This document shows positions 31,726 to 42,138 of a DNA stretch of 56,088 bases, one piece after another (the stretch's first letter is position 1; each line of letters opens with the position of its first letter). A model generated the notes under the pieces. The model was not told the origin of the DNA and ran no database searches. It saw only the letters and a program-made list of their open reading frames with translations. The stretch is taken from positions 1 to 56,088 of the forward strand of contig NZ_QQNA01000034.1 of assembly GCF_003346515.1 (NCBI RefSeq), read 5' to 3'. This stretch comes from Streptomyces corynorhini (GTDB lineage Bacteria > Actinomycetota > Actinomycetes > Streptomycetales > Streptomycetaceae). The translations under genes and the position numbers were made by a program.

Positions 31726-32757
31726 TCAGCCCGCGAACGCGTCGAGCGCGGCGCGCACTTCGTCGCGCTGCGTGTCGCTGCCCTTGTGGCCCGCGTCCTG
31801 GACGACGATCAGCCGCGCGTCGGGCCAGGCGCGGGCCAGCTCCCATGCGGTGCCGAGCGGGCCGCCGAGGTCGTAACGGCCGTGGACGAGCACACCGGGG
31901 ATGCCCGCGAGCCGTCCCGCGTCGCGCAGCAGGGCCCCCTCGTCCAGCCAGGCGCCGTGGGAGAAGTAGTGGGCGCAGATCCGGACCAGGGCCTGCTGAG
32001 CGGTCGGGGGACGCTCGGCGTAGGGGGTGGGGGAGCCGTTCGGCTCCTGGGAGAGCACGGCGTCCTCCCAGGTGACCCAGTCGGCCGTGGCCCGCTCCCG
32101 TACGGCCTGATCGGGGCTCTCCACGAGCCGGGCGTACGCGCGCAGGGTCTCCCGCACCACGGCGCTCCGGTCGGCGGCCGGTCCCGACCACCCGGTCCTG
32201 CTGTCGTCCACCGGAAGACCGGCGCCGTTGCGGAACCGGTGCCACTCGGCCGGGAAGACCGCTCCCGCGCCGCCGTACAGCCACTCGATCTCGGAGCGGC
32301 GGGTGGTCGTCACGGAGGAGATGACGATCTCCGAGACGCGCTCGGGATGCGCCTCGGCGTACGCGAGGATCAGCGTCGAGCCCCAGGAGCCGCCGTACAG
32401 CAGCCAGCGCTCGATCCCGAGGTGCTCGCGCAGCCGCTCCATGTCGGCGATGAGGTGGGCAGTGGTGTTGTGGCGCATATCGGCGGCGGGGTCGGCCGCG
32501 TGCGGTGTGCTGCGCCCGCAGTTGCGCTGGTCGAACAGGACGGTGCGGTAGCGCTCCGGATCGAAGAACCGCCGCGCGTACGGGGTGCACCCGGACCCGG
32601 GCCCGCCGTGCACGACGAGCGCGGGCTTGCCCCGCGGATTGCCGCAGACCTCCCAGTGCACGAGATTGCCGTCACCGACGTCGAGCATGCCCTGCTCGTA
32701 GGGGTCGATGGGCGGGTGGAGCGGGCCTGCGCCGCTTGCGGTGCGCACAGGGCTCAT
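31726..32757 (-). CDS. pip: Proline iminopeptidase
   Basis: A 343-aa alpha/beta hydrolase that removes N-terminal proline from peptides. The family pattern is clear: VVHGGPGSGCTPYARRFFDP, VLFDQRNCGRSTPHA, the nucleophile GGSWGSTLILAYA, and a late DAGHKGSD with the catalytic His. The Trp-Tyr/Gly region (IEWLYGGAGAVFPAEWHRF) is the cap. Start ATG 32757. A 19-codon open frame with a strong ribosome site lies 32 bases upstream. Confidence 0.92.
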   Translation of the reverse strand: MSPVRTASGAGPLHPPIDPYEQGMLDVGDGNLVHWEVCGNPRGKPALVVHGGPGSGCTPYARRFFDPERYRTVLFDQRNCGRSTPHAADPAADMRHNTTAHLIADMERLREHLGIERWLLYGGSWGSTLILAYAEAHPERVSEIVISSVTTTRRSEIEWLYGGAGAVFPAEWHRFRNGAGLPVDDSRTGWSGPAADRSAVVRETLRAYARLVESPDQAVRERATADWVTWEDAVLSQEPNGSPTPYAERPPTAQQALVRICAHYFSHGAWLDEGALLRDAGRLAGIPGVLVHGRYDLGGPLGTAWELARAWPDARLIVVQDAGHKGSDTQRDEVRAALDAFAG

Positions 32758-32789
32758 GGGGACCTTTCGGGCAGGCGGGGCGGACGGCG

Positions 32790-32849
32790 CTACGTTGAAG
32801 ACAGGGCCCAGGCGGAGGCGACCAAGAATACGAACAGGATGCTGCTCAC
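32790..32849 (-). CDS. 19-aa hydrophobic leader ORF upstream of pip
   Basis: GTG 32849 is preceded by AGGAGGTG at a good distance, and a stop follows after 19 codons (VSSILFVFLVASAWALSST). The peptide is nearly all hydrophobic. The stop lies 32 bases before the pip start. It may be a regulatory leader or a tiny membrane protein. Evidence is the ribosome site, the position and the composition only. Confidence 0.5.
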   Translation of the reverse strand: MSSILFVFLVASAWALSST

Positions 32850-32939
32850 GGATCGCGCACCTCCTGAATGATGGCGATGCGCAACTGTAGGGTGCGTCGA
32901 TCAGGTGCCGATCGTCATCACCCGCTGAAGGTGCGTCCC

Positions 32940-33590
32940 ATGTCCAAGGTCCGTGTGCAGAACTTTCATGTCTCCCTCGACGGCTACAGCGCAGGCGAGA
33001 CGATCACGATCGACACACCCATCGGGGGCGCCGAGGGGCTGTTCGCGCGCTTCGACGGGCGGGTCATCCACGGCGTGGACGCCGTGGACGACCCGATCAC
33101 CCTTGATCGCGCTCTCACGAGCCTCTGGGGCCAGGGCATCGGCGCCGAGATCATGGGCCGGGGCAAATTCGGTCCGCAGACCGGCGAGTGGACCGACGGC
33201 GACTGGCGCGGCTGGTGGGGCGACGAGCCTCCCTTCCGTACGCCCGTGGTGGTGCTCACCCACCACCGACGCGACCCCCTCCACTTCGACAACGGGACGA
33301 GTTTCCACTTCCTCGACGCCACCCCCGAGGACGCACTCGCCTACGCCCGGGACCTCGCGGACGGCCGGGACGTTCGCATCGGCGGTGGCCCCTCCACCGT
33401 CCGGCAGTTCCTGAGGGCCGACCTCATCGACTTCATGCACCTGGTCACCGTGCCCATCACCCTCGGCGCCGGGGTGTCGATGTGGGACGGGCCGGCCGGA
33501 GTCCAGGACCGCTTCACCATCGAGTCGGCGACCTCGGCAAGCGGCCTTACGCACCACTTCTGGAATCGCGTCATCGACGACAGGGCCTAG
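32940..33590 (+). CDS. Dihydrofolate reductase-family protein (RibD-C-like)
   Basis: A 216-aa protein of the DHFR/RibD C-terminal fold. The start SKVRVQNFHVSLDGYSAG and the nucleotide-binding RIGGGPSTVRQFLRADLIDFMHL are typical of this large oxidoreductase family. A Trp-rich GDWRGWWGDEPPF lies mid-protein. Start ATG 32940. It is divergent from the pip operon. It is not folate DHFR itself, as that enzyme's active-site signature is not seen. The substrate is unknown. Confidence 0.88.
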   Translation: MSKVRVQNFHVSLDGYSAGETITIDTPIGGAEGLFARFDGRVIHGVDAVDDPITLDRALTSLWGQGIGAEIMGRGKFGPQTGEWTDGDWRGWWGDEPPFRTPVVVLTHHRRDPLHFDNGTSFHFLDATPEDALAYARDLADGRDVRIGGGPSTVRQFLRADLIDFMHLVTVPITLGAGVSMWDGPAGVQDRFTIESATSASGLTHHFWNRVIDDRA

Positions 33591-33646
33591 CTTGGACGTC
33601 CATCCTCGCGGAGGGGCCGCCGTGCCCGGGGTGGCAGGCTGGGGGG

Positions 33647-34705
33647 ATGCGTTCGCTTCCGCTTCCGCGCCGTTCCGGTCCGCGCGCTCTTCGCGCGCAC
33701 CGGACGGCCGCCGCTCTCGCCACCGCCGTCCTCCTGCTGAGCGGTGCTCCGGCCGTGGCCGCGGCGGAGGGGGCGCCCGACCGGGACTTCACCATCAAGG
33801 ATCCGCGGATCACCGAGTCGAGCGGGCTGGCCGCCAGCCGTATCCACCCGGGCGTCTACTGGACGCACAACGACAGCGCCCACCCGCCGTACATCTACGC
33901 CGTGGACTCCCGGACCGGTGAGACCGTCGCGACGGTCACGCTGGAGGGCATCGGCGATATCAGGGACGCGGAGGCCATCTCCCTCGGCCCGGACGGGAAC
34001 CTGTACGTCGGTGACATCGGCGACAACCTCGACGGGTCCTGGGACCACGTCTGGATCTACCGCTTTCCCGAGCCCGAGCAGCTCAAGGACGTCACCGTCC
34101 GCCCCACGCAGTTCACCGTGCGGTACGCGGACGGGCCGCGCGACGCCGAGTCGATGATGGTCCACCCGAAGACCGGGCGGGTCTACATCGCGTCGAAGAA
34201 CCGTAGCGGCGGCGGGCTGTACGAAGGCCCCGAGAAGCTGACGGCGTCCGGTACGAACACGTTCCGGCGGATCGGCGAGGTGCCCTGGGTGACGGACGGC
34301 GCCTTCTCCCCGGACGGCGAGGAGCTGACGTTCCGCTCGTACTTCAGCGCCCGTACGTACGCGTGGAAGGACGGCGGCAGGCTCGGCGGGCACCGGGCGG
34401 TGAGCGCGCCGTTGCAGCGGCAGGCCGAGTCCGTGACGTACACGGCGGACGGGCGCGCGTTGATGTTCGGGACGGAGGGCGCCCACAGCGGCGTGGTGCG
34501 GGTGGACATCGCCAAGGGCACCGGCTCGGGCTCGGGCGCCGACGACGGCGCGGCGGGGAAGGGCTCAGGCGGCGCCGCGTCCTCCGGCGGTACGGGCGAC
34601 GGCTCCGGCGGCCGGGGCAACGCCACTCTCGGCGCGTTCGTGCTCGCCGCGGCGGCGGCGCTGTTCTTCGGCTTCAGGCGGCTGCGCGGGCGTACCAAGG
34701 GCTGA
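33647..34705 (+). CDS. Membrane-anchored exported beta-propeller-like protein
   Basis: A 352-aa protein. A signal peptide with many arginines ends near AVAAA (residue 40). The middle, about 45-290, has repeat-like strands: TIKDPRITESSGLAAS, then DGNLYVGDIGDN, and TDGAFSPDGEELTF. These fit a beta-propeller. A Gly/Ser linker of ~30 residues follows, then a C-terminal helix (LGAFVLAAAAALFFGF) and a basic RRLRGR tail, so the protein is anchored by its C-terminus. Start ATG 33647. The function is unknown. Confidence 0.8.
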   Translation: MRSLPLPRRSGPRALRAHRTAAALATAVLLLSGAPAVAAAEGAPDRDFTIKDPRITESSGLAASRIHPGVYWTHNDSAHPPYIYAVDSRTGETVATVTLEGIGDIRDAEAISLGPDGNLYVGDIGDNLDGSWDHVWIYRFPEPEQLKDVTVRPTQFTVRYADGPRDAESMMVHPKTGRVYIASKNRSGGGLYEGPEKLTASGTNTFRRIGEVPWVTDGAFSPDGEELTFRSYFSARTYAWKDGGRLGGHRAVSAPLQRQAESVTYTADGRALMFGTEGAHSGVVRVDIAKGTGSGSGADDGAAGKGSGGAASSGGTGDGSGGRGNATLGAFVLAAAAALFFGFRRLRGRTKG

Positions 34706-34715
34706 ACGACGCCGA

Positions 34716-34757
34716 AGGCCCCGGCTGCCGCGGGAGTACCGCGGCGGCCGGGGCCCT
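34716..34757. terminator. Bidirectional terminator
   Basis: AGGCCCCGGCTGCCGCGG (34716-34733) pairs with 34739-34757 with one mismatch and one bulge, loop of five bases, followed by CTCTT. It separates the convergent propeller gene and serC. Confidence 0.85.
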
Positions 34758-34775
34758 CTTGTCGGACGTTCGAGG

Positions 34776-37509
<2,734 letters not shown>

Positions 37510-37573
37510 GTCGTGCCTCCGTGAGCGGGGTCGGGTGGGTGGTCGTCGCGTCAGGGGGCCCGTACGGGGGTGG

Positions 37574-38926
37574 TCAGGGGCCCAGTACGGGGGTGGGCGT
37601 GAAGGTCACCGGCAGCTCCGTGAGACCGCGCAGCCACGGCGAGGGGCGCGGGGTGAGCGCCTCGGCCGGGACGGCGAGATCGATGTCGGGCAGCCGGTCG
37701 AGCAGCACCTCGATCCCGGTACGGGCGACGACCTCGGCGATCTCCTGCGCCGGGAACGGGCAGCGGTGCTCGCCGTGGCCGAACGAGAAGAAGGCGCTGT
37801 TGCCGCCGGTGAGCGCCGAGCCGTCCGTACGGATCTGCGGGTCGTAGTTGGCGGCGGCGAGGCCCAGCAGCAGCATGTCACCGGCCTGGATCCGGCGGTC
37901 GGCGAGGCGGGTGTCGCGGGTGGCCCAGCGGCCGGCGACGTTCTGGGTCGGGGTGTCCTCCCAGAGGACCTCGTTCATGGCCTCGGCCACGCTGTGCCGA
38001 CCGGCGGACAGCGACGCGGCGAACCGGTCGTCGGTCAGCATCAGCCGCAGCGAGTTGCCGATCCAGTCGGCGGTGGGCTGGTGGCCCGCCGCCATCATCA
38101 CCATCAGGTCCTCGGCGACCTCCTCGGCGGTGAAGCCCGCCGTGTTGGCCAGCATCATGGACGCGGCGTCGTGGCCGGGCTCCGCGCCCTTCGCTTCGAG
38201 CAGCGCCCGCATGGACGTGGCGAGGTGGCGCGCTCCCTCAAGGGCGCGCTCGCGGCCGTCGATCATGTCGTTGAGCGCGGTGACCAGGCCGGGGCCCTGC
38301 TCGTCGGGGAAGCCGTAGATCTTGGCGAGGACCCGTACGGGCAGGAGCATCGCGTACCGGCCGATGATGTCCGTACGGCCCTCCGCGCAGAAGCCGTCGA
38401 TCAGCTCGTCGGCGAACTGCTCGGCGTGCCGACGGAGCGTGAACGGGTCGGCCGACTCCAGCGCGTCGCTGATCATCGCGGCGCGCTCTCGGTGGCGGGC
38501 GCCGACCGTGTAGAGGATGGACGGCTGCTTGCGGCCGATCATCGGGCGCAACGGCCAGTCGTCGGGGATGGCGTCCCACTGGTTCCACAGGTCGGAGTCG
38601 CGGCTGAACAGCGCCGGGTCGCCGGTGACCTGGTGCAGCTCGCGGTAGCCGAGGACCAGCCAGGCGGGGATGTCCCCGTCGAGGACGACCGGGGCGACGG
38701 CTCCGTGGTCGCGCCGCATCTCCCGGTAGACCCGCGTCGGTTCGGTCTGGAAGTGCGGGCCGCTCAGGGGGACGGGGGCGGTGCCCGCGTGGGCCGGGCA
38801 GCCCGGGGGAGGGGAGGCGGCCCCTGTCCCGGCCTCCGCGTCCGGTGGGGCCGGTGCGAGAGGCGAGGACGGTGAGGAGGGCGAGGACGGTGAGGAGGGC
38901 GAGGCCGGTGTGCTGGGCGTGGTCAC
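37574..38926 (-). CDS. Cytochrome P450 without the ExxR arginine (CYP157-like)
   Basis: A 450-aa P450. The first ~45 residues are a Ser/Pro repeat (SPSSPSSPSSPSSP). The I-helix reads AGHQPT (280-285) in place of AGxET. The K-helix motif reads NEVLW (318-322), so the invariant Arg of ExxR is Trp. The haem loop FGHGEHRCP is intact with Cys389. The same loss (EQSLW) is known in CYP157. Start GTG 38926 overlaps the cvnD stop by four bases (GTGA). It is probably folded and haem-bound; activity is open. Confidence 0.9.
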   Translation of the reverse strand: MTTPSTPASPSSPSSPSSPSSPLAPAPPDAEAGTGAASPPPGCPAHAGTAPVPLSGPHFQTEPTRVYREMRRDHGAVAPVVLDGDIPAWLVLGYRELHQVTGDPALFSRDSDLWNQWDAIPDDWPLRPMIGRKQPSILYTVGARHRERAAMISDALESADPFTLRRHAEQFADELIDGFCAEGRTDIIGRYAMLLPVRVLAKIYGFPDEQGPGLVTALNDMIDGRERALEGARHLATSMRALLEAKGAEPGHDAASMMLANTAGFTAEEVAEDLMVMMAAGHQPTADWIGNSLRLMLTDDRFAASLSAGRHSVAEAMNEVLWEDTPTQNVAGRWATRDTRLADRRIQAGDMLLLGLAAANYDPQIRTDGSALTGGNSAFFSFGHGEHRCPFPAQEIAEVVARTGIEVLLDRLPDIDLAVPAEALTPRPSPWLRGLTELPVTFTPTPVLGP

Positions 38927-39627
38927 GACGCTGCCTCCGGGGTCGGCTCGGCCGCTCTGCTCGTCGCGGACGGGTTCTGCGCGGACGGGTTTCGCGCGGA
39001 CGCGGACATGCTCTGCGAGGACAGGGCGTGCAGGTGCTCGACGAGCGTGATCAGCACGTACTTGCTGGACGAGCGGTCCCGCGCGTCGCACTCCACCATC
39101 GGCACGTCGGGCCCCAGATCCAGTGCCTCCCGGATCTGCTCCTCCGTGTGGAGGGGCCCGCCGAAGTCGTTGCAGGCCACGATGAACGGCGTGTTGTGGT
39201 GCTCCAGGCGGTCGATCGCGTACCAGGAGTCGGAGAGCCGCCTGGTGTCGACGAGGACGACGGCGCCGAGCGTCCCGGAGAACAGCCGGTCCCAGAGAAA
39301 CCAGAAACGTTCCTGCCCAGGGGCGCCGAACAGATAGAGCACCGAGCGCGCGTCCAGGGAGATCCGGCCGAAGTCGAAGGCGACGGTGGTCGAGGTCTTC
39401 CTCGACAGCCCTTCGAGATCGGCGAGTTCGTCGATCCCCTCGCCTGCGCGGGTCATCGTCTCCTCGGTGTTGAGGGGACGGATCTCACTCACGGAACGGA
39501 CCATGGTCGTCTTGCCGGCACCGAAGCCGCCGACGATGACGATCTTCAGACCGTTGTCGGCGGTGTCGGCCAGGGACGGCCCGGCCGAGGACGGACCGGT
39601 GGGCCGTTCAAAGGTTGCGGAGTCCAA
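38923..39627 (-). CDS. cvnD: Conservon GTP-binding protein CvnD
   Basis: A 234-aa small GTPase-like protein (ATP/GTP-binding, MglA/Rab-like family). The P-loop is GGFGAGKTT (33-41), the switch II region is LFGAPGQERFWF with Ala-Pro-Gly-Gln replacing the usual DxxGQ, and the base-binding motif reads ACNDFGG. The last ~30 residues are disordered (SARNPSAQNPSATS). It overlaps cvnC by 20 bases and the P450 by four. In other species Cvn proteins form a membrane-associated complex resembling eukaryotic G-protein systems. Confidence 0.92.
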   Translation of the reverse strand: MDSATFERPTGPSSAGPSLADTADNGLKIVIVGGFGAGKTTMVRSVSEIRPLNTEETMTRAGEGIDELADLEGLSRKTSTTVAFDFGRISLDARSVLYLFGAPGQERFWFLWDRLFSGTLGAVVLVDTRRLSDSWYAIDRLEHHNTPFIVACNDFGGPLHTEEQIREALDLGPDVPMVECDARDRSSSKYVLITLVEHLHALSSQSMSASARNPSAQNPSATSRAAEPTPEAAS

Positions 39628-39964
39628 CGAGCACCTGCTCCAGGAGTTCGGGATCGGGAAGGCGGTCGGCCGCCCTCGCCGTACGGGGATGACGGGCGCT
39701 GATCCGTCCGGTGTCGAGCAGATCGGCGAGCATGATCCGGACGATGCTGCCGGGCAGACCGAGTTCGGCGGCGATCTCCACGACCGCCACCGGGCTCCGG
39801 CACATCCGCAGGATCGCGACGTGCTCCGACTGCATGCCCGGCGCCGGATCGCTCTCCGCGACCACCAGCGTCACCAGGTCGAACGTGTCCGAGTCCGAAT
39901 GGCTGCGCCCTCCGGTGAGGGTGTAGAGCCGGTCGGGGGACTCGTCCCGGCCCGGCCGGCTCAT
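39608..39964 (-). CDS. cvnC: Conservon DUF742 protein CvnC
   Basis: A 118-aa protein of the DUF742 family. YTLTGGRSHSDSDTFDLVTL is the family N-terminus. HVAILRMCRSPVAVVEIAAE and IVRIMLADLLDTGRI form a winged-helix-like core. It overlaps cvnB by four bases and cvnD by 20, so all three are coupled. It is thought to link the sensor part to the GTPase. The exact role is not known. Confidence 0.92.
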   Translation of the reverse strand: MSRPGRDESPDRLYTLTGGRSHSDSDTFDLVTLVVAESDPAPGMQSEHVAILRMCRSPVAVVEIAAELGLPGSIVRIMLADLLDTGRISARHPRTARAADRLPDPELLEQVLVGLRNL

Positions 39965-40392
39965 ACCCGCACGCCGCTCTGTCCTTGTCCGGTGGCGCGC
40001 GGCGGTGAGCTGAGGTGCTCCCCGAGCTGCTCGACGAGTTCGCTCATGTTGTGCCCGACCAGGCCGACATCGGCGTCCTCGGTGGCGACGACCGCGAGGT
40101 GCGCGCCGTCACCGGCCTCCACGATCAGCAGGAGGCCGCCGTAGAACTCCGTCATGGCGGACCGTACGCCGCCCTGGCCGTTGCCGAACTCGACGGACGC
40201 GCCGTGCGACAGGCTCTGGATGCCGGCCGCGATGGCGGCGAGCTGGTCGGCCTGGTCGACGGAGAGTTCCGGGGTACGGCACAGCTTGAGGCCGTCCCGG
40301 GACAGGACGAGCGCGTGGCGGGCGCCGCTGGTGCGCTGGAGCAGGTTCTCCAGCAGCCAGTTGAGCTTCTCGTCGGTGGTGGTGCCGGTCAT
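39961..40392 (-). CDS. cvnB: Conservon roadblock/LC7 protein CvnB
   Basis: A 143-aa roadblock/LC7 domain protein, the type that regulates MglA-like GTPases. The core is LNWLLENLLQRTSGARHALV, SRDGLKLCRTPELS and ELVEQLGEHLSSP, with YGGLLLIVEAGDGAHLAVVA in between. Start ATG 40392 overlaps the cvnA stop (ATGA). It probably acts with CvnD. Confidence 0.93.
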   Translation of the reverse strand: MTGTTTDEKLNWLLENLLQRTSGARHALVLSRDGLKLCRTPELSVDQADQLAAIAAGIQSLSHGASVEFGNGQGGVRSAMTEFYGGLLLIVEAGDGAHLAVVATEDADVGLVGHNMSELVEQLGEHLSSPPRATGQGQSGVRV

Positions 40393-41873
40393 CGGGGATC
40401 GCCTTCCGAGGGTGTGGAGGTGGCCGGTGGTGGGGGAACGGGTGTGGGGGTCACGGCCTTGCGGAAGCTGCTGAAGCGGGCCGCCTGGGCGGCGGGGGTG
40501 GTGCTGGGCGCGGCCGTGGCCGGGCGCGCTTCGTCACGGGCGCGGGCCTTGGCCTCGCCGGTGCGCAGCAGGGCGGCGGCCAGCGTACGGCCGCGTCGGC
40601 GCTTGGGCAGGCCGCTCTCGCCGAGGTCGGCTCCGGGCGGGTCGGAAGCGGTGGGTGTGGCGGTGGTGGGTGTGGGTGTGGCGGCCGTGGTGGCGGGTGG
40701 GTTTGGTGCGTCCTGTACTTCCTGTACTTCTTCTTCTACTACTTCTGCTTCTGTTTCTTCTGTGCTCTGAGCTGCCTGTTCCGGGACCCGCGGCACAGCA
40801 GACGCTTTCCGGGCCCGTACGGGAGCGGGCGGCGGCGCGATGCCCACCGGCTGCGGCGCCGGGGAGCCGGGACGCAGCTCCGTGAGCAGCTCCTGCGGCA
40901 GCATCATCAGCGCGCCCGTACCGCCGCGCGCCGACGGCCTGAAGGAGACCGTCAGTCCGTGCTTGCGGGCCAGCCTGCCGACCACCGCGAGCCCGAGCCG
41001 GGTGCCGGACAACGCGCTGAGGTCGGACTTCTCGGCCGTCACCGCCCGCTCCGCCCGGCGCAGCTGGATATCGCTCATCACCAGCCCGCTGTCCTCGACG
41101 GTGACGACGACACCGGCCGGGACCTCCTCCACGTACACATGGACCTCGGCGGTCGGCGGCGAGAAGTTGGCCGCGTTGTCGAGGAGTTCGGCCAGCGCGT
41201 GCATGACGCCCTCGGCCGCGTGGCCCGCGATCGCGACCTGGCTGGTCGAGTGGAGCCGTACCCGCTGGTAGCCGCTGATCCGGCCCATCGCGCCGCGCAG
41301 GATGGACTCCATGACGATGGGCCGCGCCCACCGTCTGCCGGAGCGCGCCCCGGTCAGTACGGCGATGGAGTCGGCGATACGGCCTGCCTGGGCGGCGCGG
41401 TGGTCGAGGTGGAGCAGGTCGGTGAGGACGTCCTCGTCCGTGTGCCGGTGCTCCATCGCGCGCAGGTCGGCGAGGACGCTGGTCGCGATGGCCTGGACCC
41501 GGCCCGCCGCGTTGGCGCAGGCCGCCACGGTGGCCGTGCGTACGGCCTCGCTGCGGGCCGCGTCCTCGGCGGCCCGCCGGGCGTCGGCGACCGTACGGCG
41601 TACGTCCTCCTCGGCCCGTCTCGCCTTGGCGGCGAGCTGCTCGGCGCGGGCGGTGAACGCGGCCTCGCGGCCGCGCAGCCGCTCGACGAGGGAGCGGAAG
41701 TGGGCGGCGGCGGTGACGGCGGCGGTCAGGGCCGCGGCGCCCGCGCCCGCGCCCCACGCGAGCGGGGTCTGCGCGGAGGCGGGTGCGGCGGAGACCGCCC
41801 AGACGCACAGCAGGCCGGTGACGGCCGCCGAGATCAGCGCGGCCGGGACGGTCGACCGGAGTGAGGGGCGCAC
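40389..41873 (-). CDS. cvnA: Conservon sensor histidine-kinase-like ATPase CvnA
   Basis: A 494-aa membrane protein. Two hydrophobic helices lie in the first ~55 residues, then a coiled coil rich in Ala, Arg and Glu (residues about 60-105). A dimerisation-like region follows (EDVLTDLLHLDHRAAQAGRI). The HATPase domain shows N-box LAELLDNAANFSPP, G1 VEDSGLVMSD and G2 GTRLGLAVVGRLARKHG. The last ~150 residues are Pro/Ala/Glu/Thr-rich and disordered. Start GTG 41873. It is first in an operon cvnA-B-C-D-P450-P450. Unlike a standard kinase it has no response regulator partner. Confidence 0.92.
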   Translation of the reverse strand: MRPSLRSTVPAALISAAVTGLLCVWAVSAAPASAQTPLAWGAGAGAAALTAAVTAAAHFRSLVERLRGREAAFTARAEQLAAKARRAEEDVRRTVADARRAAEDAARSEAVRTATVAACANAAGRVQAIATSVLADLRAMEHRHTDEDVLTDLLHLDHRAAQAGRIADSIAVLTGARSGRRWARPIVMESILRGAMGRISGYQRVRLHSTSQVAIAGHAAEGVMHALAELLDNAANFSPPTAEVHVYVEEVPAGVVVTVEDSGLVMSDIQLRRAERAVTAEKSDLSALSGTRLGLAVVGRLARKHGLTVSFRPSARGGTGALMMLPQELLTELRPGSPAPQPVGIAPPPAPVRARKASAVPRVPEQAAQSTEETEAEVVEEEVQEVQDAPNPPATTAATPTPTTATPTASDPPGADLGESGLPKRRRGRTLAAALLRTGEAKARARDEARPATAAPSTTPAAQAARFSSFRKAVTPTPVPPPPATSTPSEGDPR

Positions 41874-42138
41874 AGTCGGCTACCTCGTAGACGGGGGAAG
41901 TCGGACATTCCAGGACGCTCGGACGGCCCGGCAGGGCGTGCGCCGGAGCACGGGCATTTTTTGAACTTTACTCAAACGGTGGCCACTATAGGAGAATTGA
42001 CGATCAGTTTGGGAGCTTCCTGCTCGTTTTCTTCTGTGAGTGGTTCTGTTGATCCACCTTGTCGATCGGCTCCCCGGCTCGGCGGCGTCGGCGGGCGAAG
42101 AGCCGGGCTCCGGCCGGCCTCCCATGCATGCTGGACGC

